Shown: piece after piece, positions 35,030 through 45,600 of the stretch
Layout of the letters: each line of letters starts with the position of its first letter
Numbering within the stretch: position 1 is the stretch's first letter
Assembly (NCBI RefSeq): GCF_040869045.1
Contig: NC_090319.1
Location: forward strand, 13,658,314 to 13,722,313
Direction of reading: 5' to 3'
Source: Eurosta solidaginis
Lineage: Eukaryota > Arthropoda > Insecta > Diptera > Tephritidae
Length of the DNA: 64,000 nucleotides
Notes under the pieces: generated by a model
Databases searched by the model: none
What the model was told of the DNA's origin: nothing
Seen by the model: the letters and a program-made list of their open reading frames with translations, nothing else
Translations under genes and position numbers: made by a program

Positions 35030-36720
35030 TTAGTTGTTCCATGTACAAATTTGAAGGCGGATTTCAAAAGTCAACGAAATAATTCGTCGAGATCGTCAAA
35101 AGTGTTCTGTTATTTTTCCACATTATCTTCATGACGAGGCATTTCCTACTTCATTGTTAAACAGAATCTTACCAAATGGAGAGAAAGTGGAGCGTCACTG
35201 GTTGGTGTGGAGTGCCAGTAGCAATGCTTTTTATTGCCTACCATGTCGTCTGTTAAGCACCAATACTTTAAATCGACCTAAAATTTGTTGTCCTGCCGGA
35301 TATTCGAAATTTCAGGTGTGGAAGAATATACGATAAACTGCCATCACACGAAACTACTCAAGATCACATTAAATGTTATATTCAATGCCGATCTTTACAA
35401 AATCGAATTCAAAAGGAGTCTACAATTGATACACTTATCAATGAACAGCTAATCACTAAACCTCAAAAGTGGAACGAAATTTTATATAGAATTTTGGACA
35501 CTATTTTATTTTTAGGTGAAAGCGGCATAGCTTTCAGATACGAAAGTATATATCTTGGTGAACGAAACAATGGCAATTTTTTGGGCATCTTAGAACTCAT
35601 AAGCCATTATGATCCGATGCTTAGAGATCATTTGGAGAAAGTTAGGATTTCACAACAGCAGCACAAACATTTACAAGTTCACTATCTTTCCCCAGATATT
35701 CAGAACGAGTTTATGGAAATTTGTCCAAACCACGTGAGGAAAACTATATTAGATGAAGGCAAGAAAGCCAAGTATTTTGCTATTATCACTGAAGGTACGC
35801 CTGATGCTAGTCACGTTGAACAGACTGGATTGTAACCAAAAAACTGGTAAGGAAATGGCGGATTTAATTTGCCATACTTGATTGAAGATTGTCGTGCACA
35901 AGGGTACGATAACGACGCCAATATGAATGGAACTTACAACGTCGCATTCTAGACAAAAACTCGATTGCTGATTACTCCCTTTGTGCAACCCACAGTCTCA
36001 ATTTATGTGGTGTTGATGCTGCAGAATGTTGTACGGCTGCAATTACTTTCTTCGGAGTTGTACAAAAATGTTTTACTATTTTCAGCAGCAGTCCACAACG
36101 ATGGGACATCCTCAAAAAAAATGTAGCGCGCTCTCTTCACAGTCTTTCAGACACTAGGTGGTCGGCTAGAATTAAGGCAATCAGACCATTCGCAAACCAT
36201 GTTCCAGGATTAACACAAGCACTAAACGCATTACTTAAGCTAAATTTGACTGTACAAGCATACGGAGATGTTACCGGCATTCTCAAGTACATCAACAAGT
36301 TCGAATATATCTTGCTGTCCTCAATTTGTTTCAAAATACTGACAACCATTAATGAAAGAAACGTCGTACTCCATCCAAGCTAGAGACGCCACCATAGGTG
36401 TTGAGGTCCGACATCTAGATGCCTTATTAGCTGATTTTAAATTGATCAGGAACCAATGGGAAACAATTTTAAACGAATGCAAAACAATTGCTATTCAATT
36501 GAACATCTCGCCATAATTTCCGGACATTCGAAAGAGAAAACCCAAAAGACGTCTTGAAGATAATGGAAATGAGATGATTACGGATGATCCAGAACCTGAT
36601 TTTAAAAACAATACATTCTTGGTGATCGCTGTTTCGGTAATAACTGGCATTATTGAACGACGATTTGAACGAGACGTTTTCCTTTTTGTGGCAATTTGAA
36701 AACATGGATGAAACTACAGT
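35030..36720 (+). pseudogene. hAT transposase (ZMYM1/DUF4371-like), degraded
   Basis: + strand pieces. 35154-35336 is a TTF/zinc-finger-like start (VERHWLVWSASSNAFYCLPC). 35494-35835 is the DUF4371-like catalytic N-part (GESGIAFRYESIYLGERNNG, NFLGILELISHYDP, VRKTILDEGKKAKYFAI). After 35835 the frame is repeatedly broken, through text like 'SLHSLSDTRWSARIKA' and 'FLVIAVSVITGIIERRF' near 36600-36660. The dimerisation domain is not seen downstream; the fold-back element begins at 36734. It is unable to make transposase. Confidence 0.85.
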
Positions 36721-36733
36721 TCGGGAGAGCGCA

Positions 36734-37243
36734 GCAAAATTGGGTAATAGTCTAGTTGAGGGGTCGACTGCTAATACGCGTCAAAAAATATCGAGAGGTA
36801 TCAAAAGACGCGTATTAATCTCGAGAACAATAATCCGAAGGCGGAAAAGAAGAATTTTATCTCTGTCCGGAGATATTTGCAGTTGAAGTTGGCGAGTTTC
36901 ATGTTGTTGTTGTTGTGTAGTACCCCCAAAAAAATTGTGCACCACCGTGGCGGTAGCCACGGTTATACCACACACCCGGACTTGGCATGGCGTAGCCCAG
37001 GGTTATTTTTTGTAAGCGCGGCCGAAGGCCACCAACGCAGAAAGGTGTTCTACGCAAAAATACTATGGATCCCATCCCCGGTTTCGGAGGTACCCGCGGG
37101 TCTTTTTTCGGTTTTTCGTTAATATCTTTTCCGCCTTCGGATTATTGTTCTCGAGATTAATACGCGTTTTTTGACACCTCTCTCGATATTTTTTGACGCG
37201 TATTAGCTGTCGTCCCCTGAACTAGACTTTTACCCAAAATTGG
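36734..37243. mobile_element. Fold-back/MITE-like element with ~115-bp inverted arms
   Basis: The left arm (about 36734-36852) and the right arm (about 37127-37243) are inverted copies with ~85-90% identity by eye. Shared blocks include CAAAATTGGGTAA, GTCTAGTT, 'taatacgcgt', 'atatcgagag' and 'ctcgagaacaataatccga'. The ~275-bp centre is GC-richer and unlike the host element. No target duplication was found. It is located in the hAT element. Confidence 0.75.
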
Positions 37244-37269
37244 TCGAAAAAGACAAGTCGGACGTTTCT

Positions 37270-37590
37270 GTTGTTGTTGTTGTTGTAGCGATTAGGTTTC
37301 TCCCCGAAGGCTTTGGGGAGCGTTATCGATGTGATGGTCCTTTGTCGGATACAGATCCGATACGCTCCGGTAACACAGCACCATTAAGGTGCTGGCCCGA
37401 CCATCTCGGGAACGATTTATATGACCACATTAAACCTTCAGGCCATCCCTCCCTCCCCACCCCCAAGTTCCATGAGGAGCTTGGGGTCGCCAGAGCCTCG
37501 TCTGTTAGTGAAACGGGATTCGCCGCTCGAAGGTGAGGTTGACAATTGGGTTGGAGAAGCTATATATTGCGCTACACAACCCCTTGAATC
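37270..37590 (-). mobile_element. SINE-like element, copy 4 (5'-truncated)
   Basis: Same family as 9986-10404, with (GTT)n at the left end and truncation at the right after 'cccttgaatc'. It has a ~20-bp internal gap around 37570. It lies inside the hAT element. Confidence 0.8.
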
Positions 37591-37900
37591 CCTCAAAGCT
37601 TAGAATGCGAAATAATTCACTTGAAATACATTTACGAAGCAATTTTTGATAAAGGTCTGTCACCATTGGCATTGCTAAATTCCATCTATGTTCAAAATAT
37701 GTATACAATTTTCCCAACATTTGTGTTGTTTTACGTATCTTTTGCACTATACCTGTCACTCTAGCTAGTGCAGAAAGTTCTTTCAGCGTCCTTGTAAGAA
37801 TCAAAAACTTCCATAGATCGTGTTCATATCAAGAGCGAGTTTCAGGACTTGCCACGCTTTGTGTTGAATCCGTTTTGGCAAGACAGTTAAATTTTGATAT

Positions 37901-38403
37901 TGTGACGAATATTACCATCTCTAAGGTTATTAAATAAAGGCACAACAACAGAAACATTAAGCAAGCTACATAAACACATTAATCATCATTTACCCACATA
38001 CATACAAGGCAACGAACAGATAACTCACATACAGATGTAGTCATCGGTGGAAGTAATACTCACATATACACGCGCATATGGCTATACGAGAGGCTATAAA
38101 CGTGAATCTGTAGTTTATAGCTGGTAATGTATAGCTGGTAACCAAGTAGAAAATTCTAGCAGAAGATATGTCTAGACATTTGGGCACAGCGTATAAAAGC
38201 AGCGAAAGCTGAGTAATCTGTAATCAGTTTGATGTAAGCACGCTATTGGTTGCGAAGTATAAGTGTTATTGTGAAGTACTTTCAAAGTAGTCTAATAAAG
38301 ACCATTTTGCATTATTGAATATTGGAGTTATTTATTCAATAATTTAGCGATACGAACGTTAGTAGAAGGTGTAAAATAAGCGGAGTTTCCCTAAATTCGT
38401 GCA
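37901..38403 (+). mobile_element. Solo LTR, copy 1 (TGTGACGAAT family)
   Basis: A 503-bp sequence starting TGTGACGAATATTA and ending AAATTCGTGCA, flanked by ATAT on both sides (37897-37900 and 38404-38407). It contains a TATA-like 'gcgtataaaagc' (near 38190) and a polyadenylation-like AATAAAG (near 38294). It is homologous to 49747-50285. With no internal retroelement region, it is best read as a solo LTR left by LTR-LTR recombination. Confidence 0.82.
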
Positions 38404-40442
38404 ATATTATTATAAAAAATTTTGCAGCGAAAAAAGCAAGAAAATCCGCTTTTTGATATCCGAACCATCTAAAATTTGTAATCATCATTATATTTATCAG
38501 AAATGTACTATAATGTTACCAAATAACTAAAAAGATTATTTAAAATAATATGTGGCTGTTAAAAGAGAATTTTATTTCTACGTTACAATAAAACAATATA
38601 AATAGTAAATTTTCTGTGTTAATTTTATTTTCAGCTCTTAGTCCAAAAATCATTTAGTTGATGTTGCAAAAATTTTGTTTGATGAAATCCATTAATAATG
38701 ATTAATGAATTGAGATGCCATTAAAGCATTTTTTATAGGGGAACCGTAAATTGTTTAGTCCTGGGCCCGGATTTTCTCTCTACGGCCCTGATCGAAACCA
38801 TCATGTCTTATATCTTTTGGGGGTGGAGGAGCTGGGGAACCCTTTTTTCTCTTTGTTGTCATTTCCTCTTCAAGACTACTGTTGCTTGGGCGCCCTCTTT
38901 TAGCACTTGTACAGGGTCATTTGTTACATAACACAAAGGCGACTTTATTTCGAAACTGAGCCAATGTAAACAAATTTTTCTTAAGTACATTGCTTTCTTG
39001 AGAGTTTTTTTTTTTTTTGTAAAGAATCCAAGAATTTGTTGCCGCAAGATCCAGTAAATGAAAAAATATACGCAGGTACCACTTTTTAGAAGGCACAGTG
39101 ATATGGTTTTTTCCAAGAGAGTCTCTGACAGATGTAGTGGAATTGGGATTACATTGAGTTATATATAAATCTGTTTGCTCTACTAATCTGTTGGTGAAAT
39201 CTTTTGTGATAAAGTGGGTGAAATATTGATATGGGATTTCCAGTTGTGATATCTCATTAGAAACAGAAGAATTTCCAAAGAAACTGATATTATCTCTATG
39301 GTGCACCCACCATATTTCTCTTTTTGCATATCAACTTCCTTTTATCAAAAGAAAAAGTTGCCAAATTAGTCAGAGATGAAGATGAAGGAGTAGTTTCTTG
39401 TTCTTTCGAATTTTTCCCCTGTATAAAAGAGGGTTCATCGTCAAGAATTTCATCTGCTTCGTCACAATCGTCGCTACCCTCTTGTAACACTCTTTTACAT
39501 CATCTGCATCGCGACACTCGTCATCAGAATTTTCGTCATCAAGATCATATTTTGAAAGCCCACCGTCTTCTAAATAGTTAAAATAAAGTTCAATCTCCCG
39601 ATCGGTTAGGTTTCTCTAAAATAAAAAATAAAGCATAATAATAGAACACCACAATTTCACTGGCACTAAAGGTAGAGTAACTGCACAGTGATGTACATTT
39701 CTGTCACATCGTTTTGGTCCGATTATATGTGATACGCCTTATATAATTTACAGAAAGTAATGAAAACATAAAAACAAACCTTTTTCGCACTCATAATTGT
39801 ATTTTTTTATGAAAATATCTTTCAAATTATTTAAAAAAAAAATTCACGAAATTGCACGAATTGCTCCCAACCACAAAAAACTGTAAAATGTCAACTTTAA
39901 ACCGTTATATTGACGGCGTTAAACTTTTTATTTAACAGGGATGTTACCAACTGTTTATAAGATGTCAATAGACATGCCAGATGCAAAAAACTACAATACA
40001 TATCTTTGGTACTAAATGTTTTGATCTCAATTGCAGTCATCCAGTGAGTTTTACAGCTCCGGCTCACGCTCAATTCTCACGGGAATGCTCGGGATTATTG
40101 AGAGACTTGAGAAGCAGATGTCGTGATATTTTCGCACACGTGAAATTTGATATGCAGATGTCGTTGCTGTTTTTCATTTAACTCATATGGCGAAAGGTGA
40201 AGCAGCGACATCTATTTTTGAAAAAGTAGGTTTATTAAAGGCAGCGTTGCCAAACTAAAGACAAGTAATTAACAAATTATATGGCTCACAAATTGAACCA
40301 CACTTCTATCTGGATTTATCTGGCTCAAATCGTTGTTCTTGCATTTATATGCAAATTTTTTTATCTGGCTCAGGATCTTTCCACCGGATGATGGCTTATA
40401 TGTTGTGATGGAAATTTCCATCACCATGCAAAGAAGGTTTAA

Positions 40443-40813
40443 GTCGAAGTGGATATGAAAGAGTTGAGAATTACACGCAGCCTTAGCTAGACGATCGGTG
40501 CGCGAATGAAATGCTTGCCCATTATTACTTGCATTTGTCCATGCCAGTCATTCGCTTGCAGCCAGCTGTTAGAGTGGTAGCGTATGTAATATGGACAGTG
40601 CATTGGTTACAGTGGGGTGCATGTAGAAAATATTTGTAATGCAGGTGAAACGGCATTACATAGTAACAGTGGATCTGGTAGTAACGTCTTAACAGCTTAT
40701 GTAGTGGTCTCTATAAGGAATGCTCATGCCTATAGCCCTATGGATAGCACCCCCGGTATCGGAGCGCTCGGGGGTCATTCATCGACTTTTCTTTAATAAC
40801 TTTTGATAGTTCC
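40443..40813. other. Intergenic sequence, nothing recognised
   Basis: Between the piggyBac end and a MITE. No gene, and no repeat matching the others in this window. Confidence 0.5.
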
Positions 40814-41102
40814 AGAGAGGATAGATAGAATAAGAGACATCAGTTCATACATTTGGCGAAATTTATTTGTAATGTCCCACTTGAGGGGTAATTTTAAATT
40901 GCTATTACACATTTTCATGAGGTATTTTTGATTGTTTTAAAGGATCGTATTAATTAAGCAATTCATTCCCCTTCCAACAATCACAATATATATTAATATA
41001 AACTTCTCAAAAATGTGTAGAAGGTAATTTTCTAATACCCGCCAATCAGGTACATTACAAATAAAAGTTTAACTGACGTCTCTTATTCTATCTATCCTCT
41101 CT
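40814..41102. mobile_element. MITE, 25-bp TIR and 9-bp TSD (Mutator-like size)
   Basis: A 289-bp element. The terminal inverted repeats AGAGAGGATAGATAGAATAA followed by GAGAC (40814-40838, and its complement at 41078-41102) are perfect over 25 bp. They extend imperfectly to about 55 bp ('tcagtt', 'tttatttgtaatgt'). Flanks are GATAGTTCC and GATAGTTAC (8 of 9 identical), compatible with a 9-bp duplication. It has no ORF. Confidence 0.82.
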
Positions 41103-41939
41103 GATAGTTACAAACGTGTTTTGATAGCCGCCTTAAAATTTTATCACGTGTATTAAGAGGGCCATGCTTTCGTATAGAATTGCCAAATTTAGTTGATGAT
41201 AACTACTTTAGTGACCCAGTGGAAATAGTAAGTTGCTCGCGTATTACGTTTTTTCTATTGCTCCTCAGATAGGCGTCGTTTTCACAATAAACATTTTTCG
41301 CCAGAAATTTTCAGATAAACTGATAGATAGAGTAAGCTGGAAATAGAGAATATCCAGTCGATTCCTTCTAAGCTATGTTGCGGAACGACTTGTAGGCTAA
41401 AAATTTGCATTGTTTGCATTATCGATGTGCTTGTTCTATAACTCTTTCATGACAACCTTAAACTGATTCTTGCTTATTTGTTAAAACAATGATACGTGCA
41501 TCTCTGGAGAAATATATGAAAGAGTGGCGCAGGTTGACTGAAGCTAAATAGTAGAGGCACTTGTCGACCATTTAATTTTCGGCTTTTATGATCGTTAAAT
41601 GGGAAAACAGATTTTCGCCGTCTGGCAGCACGTAACATAGTGCAGTCAACCGGCTAGAGCTGCATAACTGTCGATAGCGCAGTAGCTCAAAACGCTAGTT
41701 GGTGCTATCGCTATCAATAATTTTTCTTTGGTATGGTATATAATTTGATACACAGCTGGCGTGTCAAAAATTACAGTTAAATCTTAAGATCAAAGTAGTG
41801 CAAAATAGCAAACACTATTGCCAAGCCCTATTCTTGTCAAATCATAAAACATAACTGCTGGAGGAATGTCAAACTAAGCTATCGATAGATTTAATACAGC
41901 CGACAGCCTGCTATTGGCAGAAATGCTATCACTGTCGAA
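41103..41939. other. Intergenic sequence, nothing recognised
   Basis: AT-rich sequence with no credible ORF. It contains a few local inverted words such as 'ctatcgctatc' near 41700. It lies upstream of the SMPD4 gene, beyond a further hAT MITE. Confidence 0.5.
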
Positions 41940-42592
41940 TAGAGTTGTGCTTTTTCGTTCATTTCAGAGATTCGAATCTTTAGTTCTTTTTCTGATGAAC
42001 GAACAAGTTGTTCTCTTTGTTCATCTGTTCTTTTTTTTTTCAAGCAAATTTGATCACTGCTCCTCGCACCCGCGAAAAAAGCCAACAAGTATAGATGAAG
42101 GTGTGTATGTAGCAATGCTTTGTGTAGGTATATTTAAATGAGTAATGAAAAAGTAAGTTAATATATAAGTATAATTAACTTCAAAAAAAGTTACAAATTT
42201 CGGAAGGTCCAGGAAATTGAAAGAGTACAGACACAAATTGTAAATATGAACTTTTCAAGTTTAATAAATGTAAAAATAAGTTTCTTACACAGCGTGTTTT
42301 TCATAAATAGTCCATACATATATTGTTGTAGCAGTGCCACACACAAAGATGACCACACATATATTTAGTGTAAGTGGCATCATCGACATTCGTGCTCAGA
42401 ATTTCTGCGTATGTATGTGTGAATTTACAATGTTCGCGAACGAGAAGAGAGAAAGAATAACATTAGATAAAACGGACTAAAAGACAAATGAACTAAAAGA
42501 ACAAAAAGAACCGAAATCGAAGATCTAGTTCACTTGTTCAGTTTAGAGACCCGGTCAATTGAACAAGTTCAGAACGAAACGACCCAACTCTA
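41940..42592. mobile_element. hAT MITE directly upstream of SMPD4
   Basis: A 653-bp element with termini TAGAGTTGTG (41940) and CCCAACTCTA (42592), inverted with one mismatch. It is flanked by the exact 8-bp duplication CTGTCGAA (41932-41939 and 42593-42600). The subterminal regions are rich in inverted copies of 'gttc' words (ttcgttc, gaacaag). No transposase. Its right end is 83 bp upstream of the SMPD4 ATG. Confidence 0.87.
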
Positions 42593-42675
42593 CTGTCGAA
42601 GCTTACCGCCGTTTTGTAGTAAACAAACCGACTATTTTATAAAAATTAATTAATCAGTGGAAAATCTATAGCATC

Positions 42676-45600
42676 ATGGCATTTTATAATGAAAATCTTG
42701 GTGTAAGTAAATAAAATTTAAGTGAAACGATTAAGTTACAATTTAACATCAAATGGCTATATGCCAACATGCACCCTATCGCCTCTTTCAGAATCGTATA
42801 ATGGAGCTATTAAATTACCCTATAACGGATCGATGTGTGGAATTGACACAATTGTTTGAACGCTGTAGCTTGCGTGAACTACAGGATATATTTCCGGCAA
42901 TTATCCAGTCCGTGTTTGGCATTGGAAGTGGTGGACTTGGTTGGGGTCTGCGTGCAACTACAAAAGAAAATTCACCAATGTGCTTTGACATATTACACGA
43001 ATTTTTTTCACCTGTGGGACCAATGCTGCGCCTATGCTATCGACTACTTAATGAAGCAATTAAATTTGATTTTAATTTGGATCTCTTGCCTGTGAGTTGA
43101 ATGAGTAGGCATGAATAATTACATATTGAATAATTTACTTGCAGCACAAAGTCAGTGAAATGATACAATCAGGCCAATACTCACTCTTCTATGCGGATCT
43201 CGTCAACATTGATCCATTTCGGCGACAAGTCACCTCGCTCGTATTGAACGCTTTTGATTATTATATGCTACATTTTGTTATACATGCTACATTTCCATTG
43301 CATAAAATGTATCCAGCTGCCTTGCAAGTACACAATGAACGTATGAAAACTGTCTATTTTTTTCTGACGGCTGAATACCTTTGCACATTTTTACCCGGCA
43401 ATCCAGATGCGATCGTATATCCGACAAATATTTGTACATCGGTTAAGGCACCTCAACCGTTGCAGCCTGTACAGCCGCTGCAACCGCAACGCTCTCCAAA
43501 ATATTTAAAAATTCCAACAAATACCAGTTTGTTTCATCAAACAGATGGTCCATCAACGTCAGCAGCGGCAGCGGCTGTACATGCCGCGCGTAGTTGTGAA
43601 TCGCCGCGAACGCATTGCTGGCGCACGGAATCAGTGTTACATTTTTTTGTGGATACTTGGCTACGCTATGACATTGATGAGGCAAGGGTGAGTTAAAATG
43701 AGTGCAGATTTTCATTTTGTACTATCTTTATGATATCCCAAGAGCTGCTGGTAACTGGTAATATCGAAGTTGAAACCGAAAGTAGGTTTTTATATAACTA
43801 CCATTATGCGATGGTCATTAGAAGTTGCATTAGGGCTACGATTTGCTGCCAAGCACCCCGGTTTCTATTTACATTAATTGTAGAATTAAGCCAACTACAG
43901 AAGCCACCATGTACCGTGTAGCGGATATGCTGGTGCGATAGGGGGGGCCGATATAAAATTTCAGGCTGATGTTATTACTTTTATGAATAACACTAAAATA
44001 ATTAAAAAATCAACTTGTTAACTTATGAAGTTAGGACTATCTGCCAAGGCTATTGACTATATTTAAAGGCATCCCTGCTAGACAGCGGTCAGTCATTTGA
44101 GGCATCAATTTACATATGGCTGATGGAAATTTACATCAGGGCGTAAAGCAAAGTTTCTATGAGGTTGTTAGAAACGACATTGATGTCAACATTCTGTATA
44201 CGTGTATGCATAAACATACATACCATGGTTTTCCATGCGAATAAAAGGAACAATTTATGCGAGTGTATTAATGATGCCAACAATTTTGTTAATGTGTTGG
44301 AGTTTCCGTCAGCTCTGTCTAGCAGGGATCTGGCTTCCGGACTATGCGAGATCATAAAAGGCATAAAAAGCAAAATGTATATACATATGTGATATTTTCC
44401 ATCCCAAGTATCAAGTTTTAACGGACTTAATTTTTTGATTGACATCAAATTTCATTTTTCTGTCATATATTTTAAAAACTTAGGAGCGAATAAAATATCG
44501 GTTTCGCGAGAATTCTCGAAATTCTAATTGCGTTCCTTCGACTTGAGAACTGCAGTATATGTACTTGCAAACAAATTTAATGACTACATTTTGTATTCAT
44601 TTTGATTTAACATACACAACAAGATGATTGTTTGCTCAAACATACTAAACCCTATTTTCTAAATTTTATAGGATCTACCTAGCAGCGAATTTATACGTGT
44701 AGTGCGCATACTCGTTAAACAAGTACACAGCTTTGCCAACTCAATGCACATGGATCACACACCTATGGCCATCCTACGAAAGTTAGCTCATCCAATGATA
44801 AAAGCACGTATTTATCCATTTCTAAAAAGTATTATTGGACGATGGCCACTGGATAGCTCACTTTCAGTTGTGTTAGAACTTTGGCTAAGTTATATACAAC
44901 CTTGGCGTTATATGTTCGATGGACAAAATATGAATTGGTAATGTGATTTTATAATAACGTTTGCTTATTGTGGGGTTTGATTTATATATGTACAGTAAAC
45001 AAAATTATCCGCTGAAAAACTTGGCTACCATCCGATCAGTTGAATTCGCGAAGAAAGATTAGAGGAAGCGACCGAGGAATGCTTTAAGTAGCGTTGACTC
45101 CAACGCAAAGTTGAATATTTCATGATCTTTGCGTATAAAAAGGAAATTACAAAGAAGATAGGTAACGAAACCATTCAAGACAACGACTTCGCCTCGATTT
45201 AATCTAGGATCTATTTACTGTTATTATACACTGACCACTTGGCTATCATTTTGAGAATAAGCTCCTGAGTAATCTAATACCCTAATTTTGGTATATATAT
45301 ATTGAGTTTAAACTACCCTCGATTGCTGGAGTTGCTTGCTTTCATATTCCACAGATGGTGATCTCATCTGATACACTATATTAATAATTTTTTATACGAA
45401 TGAACTTTAGGTTAGCCGATAATTCAGCCTATGGATCATAGTTTTTTGGCGCGTTTGGGTCTTAGTGAAAATTCACTTTTTTTTGGGTACAATCATCAAT
45501 AAAAGGTTTTTTTGTTAAATATTAAATAAGGCACTTATTCATCTTTGGTGCTAAAGATATTCCGGTGGTCACAAGAACAACGTAATTTTCACTTAAAGCT

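Larger units (their letters stand above)
34918..38790 (+). mobile_element. hAT element inserted in the piggyBac copy
   Basis: Flanked by the 8-bp duplication ATCGAAAC (34910-34917 and 38791-38798), the hAT hallmark. The ends are CAGGTCTGACGAGAG on the left and CTCTCTACGGCCCTG on the right. They are short imperfect inverted termini starting CAGG, with internal 'gggcccg' blocks on both sides. It contains hAT (DUF4371/ZMYM1-like) transposase remains, and later insertions: a fold-back element (36734-37243), a SINE-like copy (37270-37590) and a solo LTR (37901-38403). The duplicated octamer restores the piggyBac reading (…GFDH…). Confidence 0.88.
34769..39800 (-). pseudogene. piggyBac transposase remnant, core deleted and split
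   Basis: Minus strand. The N-terminal acidic region is at about 39600-39300 (LTDREIELYFNYLEDGG, GSDDCDEADEILDDEPSF). The start of the transposase domain is at 39306-39110 (YQYFTHFITKDFTNRLVEQT, LYITQCNP). It then jumps directly to the C-terminal side (KKWYLRIFFHLLDLAATNSW, ILYK). The catalytic Asp-containing core of roughly 250 residues is absent. The Pro-rich linker ends at GFD (38799). The final cysteine-rich domain (GFDHMRKVGGSLRCKYP, CSKCGVNLCLNKK) is found 3.9 kb away at 34910-34769, beyond the hAT insertion. Several frameshifts; inactive. Confidence 0.85.
34545..40438 (-). mobile_element. piggyBac element, interrupted by a hAT element
   Basis: Terminal inverted repeats CCCTTCTTTGCAT (34545-34557) and ATGCAAAGAAGGT (40426-40438), one mismatch at the outermost base. 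They are flanked by TTAA at 34541-34544 and 40439-40442. Near each end is the palindrome 'gatggaaatttccatc' (about 34679 and 40407), a candidate sub-terminal repeat. Removing the 3.9-kb hAT insertion leaves about 2.0 kb, slightly short of a typical autonomous piggyBac. The transposase lacks its catalytic core, so this was already a non-autonomous, internally deleted copy. Confidence 0.9.

Noticed and set aside
35749..35988. Minus-strand ORF opposite the hAT transposase remains
   Set aside because: Shadow of the degraded + strand transposase frame, no independent support.
44131..44448. ORF pair inside the SMPD4 intron (both strands)
   Set aside because: No domain, AT-rich, bounded by an inverted repeat. 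Looks like a small non-coding insertion.
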